From NCBI GenBank assembly GCA_035997545.1, contig DASYIL010000141.1:1-11435 (forward strand): a stretch of 11,435 bases of DNA, in the 5' to 3' direction. The notes beneath the pieces are model-generated. The model worked only from the letters and a program-made list of their open reading frames with translations. It did no database searches and was not told the origin of the DNA. Each line of letters starts with the position of its first letter. Positions within the stretch are counted from its first letter, which is position 1. Position numbers and translations under genes: made by a program. Shown here piece by piece: positions 6,605-11,435 of this stretch. This stretch comes from GCA-003244245 sp035997545. GTDB taxonomy: Bacteria; Actinomycetota; Actinomycetes; Mycobacteriales; Pseudonocardiaceae.

Positions 6605-6625
6605 GGTTGCGGAAGGAACACCGAC

Positions 6626-9029
6626 GTGACCGCTCGATGGAATGTCTGTGAATCCCCGGGTAGCGGGCGCGGACTGATGGACTCTTCGCCAGGGGCCGAT
6701 TCCAGGACATCTTTACCGAAAGATGAGCCAACGGTCGAACAGCGGTTACCCAGTCCAGCACCCGGCCCACTTACCTTTGAGATCACGTTGCGCAGGTTGC
6801 GCACAGAACAGCGGTTGTCGCTCAGCAAACTGGCCGAGCTGGTCTTCTACAGCAAGGGATATCTGAGCAAGGTTGAGAACGGGGAAAAGCCGCCGACGCT
6901 CGATCTGGCCACCCAGTGCGATGAGGTCCTGGGTGCAGGCGGCAACCTGGTCAGGCTGGTGCCGCAGGGTCGGCGACGGTCGGATGGAGGGGGCTCCGTC
7001 CGACCGGCCCAGCTACCGGCAGGCCGGCGCGACTTCACTGGCCGAGGCGAACAGGTGCGGCAGTTGGAGACCTACGTCTCCAACGGTGCGGGTGTCGTTG
7101 TGGTGAGCGGTCTACCTGGAGTCGGCAAGACTGCGTTCGCACTGCACTGTGGGCATCGCCTGCGGAGGCGTTTTCCGGACGGGAATCTTTTCGTCGACCT
7201 ACGTGGCTATGACCCCAGTGGAGAGCCAGTCCAGCCCACGGACGTACTTGACGACTTCCTGCGCGCCCTGGGGATTAACCCGTACCTTATATTCACCGAA
7301 GCTTGAGGCCAGATCGGCACTGTTTAGGACCCGGCTGGTAAAGTCCAGGGTGCTGGTGGTGCTGGACAACGCGGCCAATTCGGAGCAGGTCCGTCCGCTC
7401 CTACCGGGACTGCCCAGGTGTTTGGTGGTGGTGACGAGCCGAAACCGGCTCTCGGGGTTGACGGCGCGGGATGGCGGGGTCCGGGTGAGTCTGGATCCAC
7501 TTAGTTGTGCGGACTCGATCGAGTTGCTGCGCCACGCGATGGGCGAGGATCGGGCCGACCGGGAACCCGACGCGCTGCACGAGGTGGCCCGCCAATGTTC
7601 GTATCAGCCGTTGGCACTTTGAGTGGCGGCCGAGCGGATCGCGGTACGGCCGCACCTGCAAGTGGGAGAGCTGGTCGAGAACCTGTCCGAGGAACGGAAC
7701 CGGCTCGACCTGCTAGCCACCCAGGATGACGAGCTTTCAGCGGTACGCGCCGTCTTCTCCTGGTCCTACCAGGCGCTCGATCCTCAGCTCGCGCGGGTCT
7801 TCCGGAATCTGGGACTCCATCCGACCCCGAAGTTCAGTCTCGCGGCCGTGGCTGCGCTCACTGATGCGACCACGAGTGAAACCCGGACCGTGTTGGTCGC
7901 CCTCAGCAGCATGAACCTGCTCGAGGAGACGGGCCGGAATCGGTACCGGCTGCATGATCTTCTTCACGTTTACGCGCGAGAGCGGGTTACTATTGAGGAG
8001 TCGGACTCCGAGCGGGCCCGTGCGGTCCGCCGTCTCATCGGCTGGTATCTTCTAACCGCTGACTCAGCCGCCCGCCAAATCGGGCCGCCCCGGGCCCAGG
8101 AGCGGGTCAGCCTGTCCAGTGTCGCGGGAACCCCATCGCTCTTCGCTACCCGGAATGCAGCGTTGACGTGGTGTGACACCGAGTGTGCCAACCTGGTATC
8201 CATCGCACGCCAGGCGCTGGAACAGGGCGAACCCGTGGCGGCCTGGCAGATCCCGGTCGTGCTGTGGACCTATTTTCATCTCCGCAAACCCTGGGGCTCC
8301 TGGTTTGAAGCTCTCACCCTGGGCCTGGAAGCCGCTCGAGAGGTGAACGACCGAGCGGCCGAGACGTGGGTGCACAACGATCTGGCTGCCGCTTGTATGG
8401 ACCTGCGCCGTTTCGATGAGGCCCTGGCCCACCTCGACCAGGTGCGCCTGCTACGGCAAGGGCTCGACGTGGATCCCTGGACCGATGCCTGGACCATAAC
8501 CACGCGGGGCTTCGTTCATCAGGCCAGCGGCGACTGGACGAACGCGTGGCGGTACCACCAGCACGCCTATGACCTATACGAGCGGATTGGTGAGGAGTTC
8601 GGAAAAGGGTTGGCCGCCGCCTGCCTCGGCGAGATCGCGCACCAGTTGGGGAAGGTCGAGCGGTCGGTGGAACTCCTCAAAGAGGCCCAGAACTTATTTC
8701 GCGGGCTCCAGGAACCACGCGCGGAGGGCTTCGTACTGGACAACCTGGCGTTGGCCCTAGTCGGTGCGGGGCGGACCGATGAGGCGCTCGAACTGCTCGA
8801 GTACGCCCTCGCACTGAAGCGGCAGTCCGGGTCGGAGCGCGGCGAAGCCACTACGCTGGACCAGCGGGGACGCCTGCTCGCCCAGATCGGGCGTGTGGAC
8901 GAGGCGGTCGACGCCTGGCGAGACGCCCTGATCATCATCGAAGACCTTGGTGACCGCCAGGCCCACGACGTCCGGGACCGGATCGACCGGGTTTCCTCGC
9001 TAGGCAACCGGTCAACCCTGGTCGAATGA
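6626..9029 (+). pseudogene. XRE HTH / NB-ARC / TPR regulator (AfsR-like architecture), interrupted
   Basis: The gene would encode about 800 residues of a STAND-type regulator. From GTG 6626, supported by GGAAGGA 8 bases upstream, an XRE helix-turn-helix spans about 51-106 (ITLRRLRTEQRLSLSKLAEL..SKGYLSKVENG). It is followed by RDFTGRGEQ and the P-loop GLPGVGKTAF at 162-171. ATG 6677 is an alternative start. Near 7287-7296 one extra base shifts the frame: NPYLI runs into a stop at 7304, while the next frame continues PKLEARSALFRTRLV, Walker B VLVVLDNAA and LVVVTSRNRLSGL. At 7620-7622 a TGA interrupts QPLAL*VAAERIAV, where the family has an arginine, so CGA to TGA is likely. The remainder to 9029 has the winged-helix region (AVFSWSYQAL) and about five TPR repeats, such as VLDNLALALVGAGRTDEALE. 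Two lesions make it inactive as one protein. The 3' part from GTG 7623 could be translated separately, but no ribosome binding site is evident. Confidence 0.85.
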
Positions 9030-9533
9030 CCACGACTCTGGCACGCAAAGCTCCTCGAATTCTTGGTCGGCGAGTACGGCGGCCCGATGCAAGAATTCCG
9101 CAGGCTCTTCCTCGGCCTGCAGGACAACAAACCGGTCGGCTACATATCGTACTCACCTGTATACGGCAGTCGGTCCGGTTGGCTGCACGACCTGAGTCGA
9201 CGTGTCCCCGGAAATCTCCCCGGCATCATGGAGGCTATCAACAGTACGGCGATCGAAACGTTCAATTCGGAGGCAGCGGGGTGGCTGCACTTCGGTTTCA
9301 CGCCGTTCACCAGCCTGCACCCGAAATTCGAACTCCCTGGTCACAGTAGTGCATTCACCTGGTTCATGCACTGGCTATGGTCGAATGGGAGTATGGTCTA
9401 TCCGGCCGAGACCCAACTCGCCTACAAGGCCAAGTGGGCACCCCACGCGGTGATCCCGGAATACGTGGCCTTCCAGGGCAATGCCCGGCTGAGCGGGTTC
9501 ATCCATGTGTTCAAAGCCGCCAATGCCATCTAG
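9026..9533 (+). pseudogene. DUF2156 / MprF C-terminal-like protein, C-terminal half only
   Basis: From about 9051 the frame reads LLEFLVGEYGGPM, then GLQDNKPVGYISYSPVYGS, GWLHDLSRRVPG, AAGWLHFGFTPFTSLHP, VYPAETQLAYKAKWAPH and PEYVAFQG. This pattern belongs to the DUF2156 / phosphatidylglycerol lysyltransferase C-terminal fold, a tandem GNAT-like domain that moves an aminoacyl group from tRNA to lipid in MprF. Members are about 300 residues or more; only about 160 are present, covering the second half. An ATG at 9026 overlaps the regulator stop by ATGA but is in another frame (MTTTLARK). The matching frame has only TTG at 9063 or ATG at 9087 as starts. I infer loss of the N-terminal half by deletion plus a frame change. 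A short functional form starting at 9063 cannot be excluded. Confidence 0.6.
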
Positions 9534-9571
9534 CCAGCCCAGTTGTGACGAACAGGTAAGGAGACGCACTG

Positions 9572-9751
9572 ATGACTGCGACTGACGGTGGTGTGGACGC
9601 CGCCGAGAGCCGGGTGTGGAACTCGTTCTTCGCACTGGCGAGCGCGCCGGACGATCAGACCGCCGCCGCCGAGGCCGACCAGGCGTTGCTGGACCTGGAC
9701 GCGGTGCTCGCCGGGCAAGCGGCGGAGCACGGGGAGCAGAGCCATGGCTAA
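9572..9751 (+). CDS. Small acidic protein, 59 aa, unknown function
   Basis: ATG 9572 is preceded by AAGGAG with 8 bases spacing, a very good ribosome binding site. The product begins MTATDGGVDAAESRVWNSFF and continues rich in Ala, Asp and Glu (AAAEADQALLDLDAVL), predicted mostly helical, with no cysteine, signal peptide or membrane segment. I do not recognise the family. It follows the DUF2156 remnant by 38 bases on the same strand and its stop overlaps the next ATG (ATGGCTAA), so it was probably an internal gene of an operon. A carrier, adaptor or precursor role would only be a guess. Confidence 0.6.
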   Translation: MTATDGGVDAAESRVWNSFFALASAPDDQTAAAEADQALLDLDAVLAGQAAEHGEQSHG

Positions 9752-9833
9752 GACCGCAGACCGGGGAGCCGAGGCACATCGCATAACCGTCGAACTTCAG
9801 CCCTTGCGCTTGGTGACTGCTTCGGTCAGTTGA
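9744..9833 (+). pseudogene. Stub of a further operon gene, 29 aa, running into etfA antisense
   Basis: ATG 9744 overlaps the stop of the 59-residue gene in ATGGCTAA, a typical coupled start, with GGGGAG about 7 bases upstream. The reading frame begins MAKTADRGAEAHRITVELQ and stops at 9831-9833, after entering the antisense of the last 37 bases of etfA. The coupling suggests a genuine gene start whose body was lost at the junction with etfA. The product is unknown. Confidence 0.4.
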
Positions 9834-10756
9834 GGGGCGATGGTGAACAGGTCACCCACCACGCCGAAGTCGGCGATTTCGAAGATCGGGGCTTCCGGGT
9901 CCTTGTTGACCGCGACGATGGTCTTGGACGTCTGCATGCCGGCTCGGTGCTGGATGGCGCCGGAGATGCCGAGCGCGACGTACAGCTGCGGAGCGACGGT
10001 CTTGCCGGTCTGCCCGACCTGGAACTGATGCGGGTAGTAGCCGGAGTCGACCGCCGCCCGGGATGCCCCAACCGCGGCACCGAGTGCGTCGGCGAGCTTC
10101 TCGACCACCTCGAAGTTATCCGCCGAGCCAATCCCGCGGCCACCGGAGACCACCACACTGGCCTCGGTGAGCTCCGGGCGATCGCCAGCCTCGACGGGTC
10201 GACGCTCAATAATCTTTGCGGCCCCCACCGCGCTCACCGCGGAGACCTCGACGGTCCGCTCGGCGGCCGCGCCCGGCGACTCGACCGGCTCGATCGCGCC
10301 GGCCCGAACCGTGATCACCGCGACCGGCGTGGTGGCCGTGGACTTGGCGAGGTAGGAGCCGCCGAACACCGAGTGTGTAGCGGTGCCGTCGTCGGCCAGC
10401 TCGACAATGTCGGAGAGCAAGCCTGATCCGGTGCGCATGGCAAGTTTGCCCGCGATCTCCTTGCCGTCCGGCGAGGAGGCGATGAGGACGGCGGCCGGCT
10501 GGGCCGATTCCACGAGCGCCGCCAGCACGCCGACGGCGGGAGCAGTGAGGTAATTGTCCACCTCGTCGGACTCCGCGACGTAGATCGTGGCTGCGCCGTA
10601 GGCCGCCAGCCGGTCCTTGAGCTTGCTCGCGGTGCCAGGCGTGCCGACCACCACAGCGCACGGCTCGCCCAGCCTCGCGGCGACCGTAAGCAGCTCGTTA
10701 GTGACCTTCTTGACCTCACCGGCGGAGTGCTCGACGAGGACCAGGACGTCTGCCAT
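9797..10756 (-). CDS. etfA: Electron transfer flavoprotein alpha subunit, 319 aa
   Basis: With EtfB it forms the FAD-containing heterodimer that carries electrons from acyl-CoA and related dehydrogenases to the respiratory chain. The protein is complete. The N-terminal domain begins MADVLVLVEHSAGEVKK. The FAD-binding C-terminal domain shows VVSGGRGIGSADNF (202-215), GASRAAVDSGYYPHQFQVG (230-248), GQTGKTVAPQLY (248-259), GISGAIQHRAGM (263-274) and VNKDPEAPIFEIADFG (283-298), all family signatures. The start ATG 10756 has GGAG 10 bases upstream, and etfB ends 24 bases before it, so they are co-transcribed. It corresponds to Rv3028c (fixB). The plus-strand block converges on its 3' end with no clear terminator between them. 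Confidence 0.97.
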   Translation of the reverse strand: MADVLVLVEHSAGEVKKVTNELLTVAARLGEPCAVVVGTPGTASKLKDRLAAYGAATIYVAESDEVDNYLTAPAVGVLAALVESAQPAAVLIASSPDGKEIAGKLAMRTGSGLLSDIVELADDGTATHSVFGGSYLAKSTATTPVAVITVRAGAIEPVESPGAAAERTVEVSAVSAVGAAKIIERRPVEAGDRPELTEASVVVSGGRGIGSADNFEVVEKLADALGAAVGASRAAVDSGYYPHQFQVGQTGKTVAPQLYVALGISGAIQHRAGMQTSKTIVAVNKDPEAPIFEIADFGVVGDLFTIAPQLTEAVTKRKG

Positions 10757-10780
10757 GACTGGAGTTCTCCCCTTCGAAGG

Positions 10781-11435
10781 TCAGATCAGTTTTTGGCCGA
10801 TGAGGTATTCGGCGAGCTTCGCCGCCCCGTCACCTTCGTCGGCGACGACCTGCCCAGACTCGCGCGGTGGGCGTGGCGTGGACTCGGTCACCCGAGACGT
10901 GGCGTTGGCCAGCCCGACATCGCCGGGCTGGATGCCCGCATCGGCCAGCGACAGCGTGCTGACCGGCTTCTTCTTCGCGGCCATGATGCCTTTGAACGAC
11001 GGATAGCGCGGCTCGTTGATCTTCTCGTTCACGCTGACCACCGCAGGCAGGCCGGCCTGCAGGACCGTGATGGCGTCGTCGGTCTCCCGTTCGACGGTCA
11101 CGGTGCGTCCCTCGACGGTGACCTTGCGGGCGTGGGTCAGATCCGGTAGGCCGAGCACATCGGCGACCATCGCTGGGATGGCACCGACAGTGCCGTCGGT
11201 GGCTTCGTTGCCGGCCAGGACGAGGTCGACGTTGCCGAGGGTGCCGATGACCTTGGCCAGCGCCCTGGCGGTCTGCACCGCACAGGACCCGTGCAGCCCC
11301 TCGTCAGACAGGTGCACCGCCTTGTCCGCACCCATCGACAGCGCCTTACGGATAGCGTCGGTGGCACGCTGAGGGCCCATGGTGACGACGGTGACCTCAC
11401 CATCGCCTGCCTCCTTGATCTTGAGTGCCTCCTCG
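10781..11435 (-). CDS. etfB: Electron transfer flavoprotein beta subunit (5' end beyond right edge)
   Basis: Partner of EtfA; binds AMP and docks with dehydrogenases. About 217 residues are visible from the right edge to the stop at 10781; M. tuberculosis Rv3029c (fixA) has about 266, so roughly the first 45 to 50 are missing. The visible part starts EEALKIKEAGDGEVTVVTMG, then RKALSMGADKAVHLSD, DLVLAGNEATDGTVGAIP (the AMP-site and recognition-loop region) and ends AEYLIGQKLI. The ATG at 11380 is internal (the M of VTMGP) and should not be taken as the start. The visible frame has no interruption. Confidence 0.96.
   Translation of the reverse strand, partial: EEALKIKEAGDGEVTVVTMGPQRATDAIRKALSMGADKAVHLSDEGLHGSCAVQTARALAKVIGTLGNVDLVLAGNEATDGTVGAIPAMVADVLGLPDLTHARKVTVEGRTVTVERETDDAITVLQAGLPAVVSVNEKINEPRYPSFKGIMAAKKKPVSTLSLADAGIQPGDVGLANATSRVTESTPRPPRESGQVVADEGDGAAKLAEYLIGQKLI

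Noticed and set aside
7620..7622. In-frame TGA read as selenocysteine
   Set aside because: The position corresponds to a conserved arginine in NB-ARC proteins, there is no reason for selenocysteine there, and the gene carries a frameshift as well.
6581..9796. Transposase, integrase or flanking direct repeats for the plus-strand block
   Set aside because: No recombinase gene or target-site duplication could be found at either end, so a specific mobile element cannot be claimed.
1..11435. CRISPR array, rRNA or tRNA genes
   Set aside because: No regularly spaced repeats and no rRNA or complete tRNA sequence were seen on either strand.

Overview
High-GC actinobacterial chromosomal DNA. The gene order ligA - metE-like - mnmA - iscS - PlsC acyltransferase - OlsB-like acyltransferase - etfA - etfB, all on the minus strand, matches the Mycobacterium tuberculosis series Rv3014c, Rv3015c, Rv3024c to Rv3029c. 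This places the window in the Mycobacteriales/Pseudonocardiales branch. A Pseudonocardiales host is a guess; the sequence does not settle the genus.

Layout from left to right. Positions 1-290 hold the 5' end of ligA (DNA ligase), with a 33-bp tandem duplication over its start. Next come a strong hairpin and a cold-shock protein gene (408-614). A GNAT acetyltransferase remnant (843-1154) follows, then an intact metE-like gene (1155-2189). A 384-bp spacer contains a short direct repeat and the start of a decayed plus-strand peptide gene. mnmA (2574-3659) and iscS (3690-4892) are intact; together they supply and use persulfide sulfur for tRNA 2-thiouridine. A 53-bp near-palindrome (4931-4983) lies between iscS and the PlsC gene. 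The PlsC and OlsB-like genes (4964-6580) overlap by ATGA like a working lipid-acylation pair, but each carries two single-base frameshifts. From 6626 to about 9833 there is a block on the opposite strand that the mycobacterial order lacks: a broken XRE/NB-ARC/TPR regulator, the C-terminal half of a DUF2156 protein, a 59-residue acidic small protein and a stub of one more reading frame. The window ends with intact etfA and most of etfB, the two subunits of electron transfer flavoprotein.

The main theme is selective decay. Core enzymes (metE-like, mnmA, iscS, etfA, etfB, csp) are uninterrupted, while the lipid acyltransferase pair, the GNAT gene, the large regulator and probably a short peptide gene are interrupted or truncated. 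Most frameshifts sit in short G or C runs, so sequencing error must be considered. A nonsense codon in the regulator, a charge-reversing change at a conserved PlsC motif residue and the missing 5' parts of two genes cannot be explained that way. The best candidate for something undescribed is the plus-strand block at 6626-9833: it looks like a decayed accessory operon of unknown function placed in a conserved housekeeping cluster.
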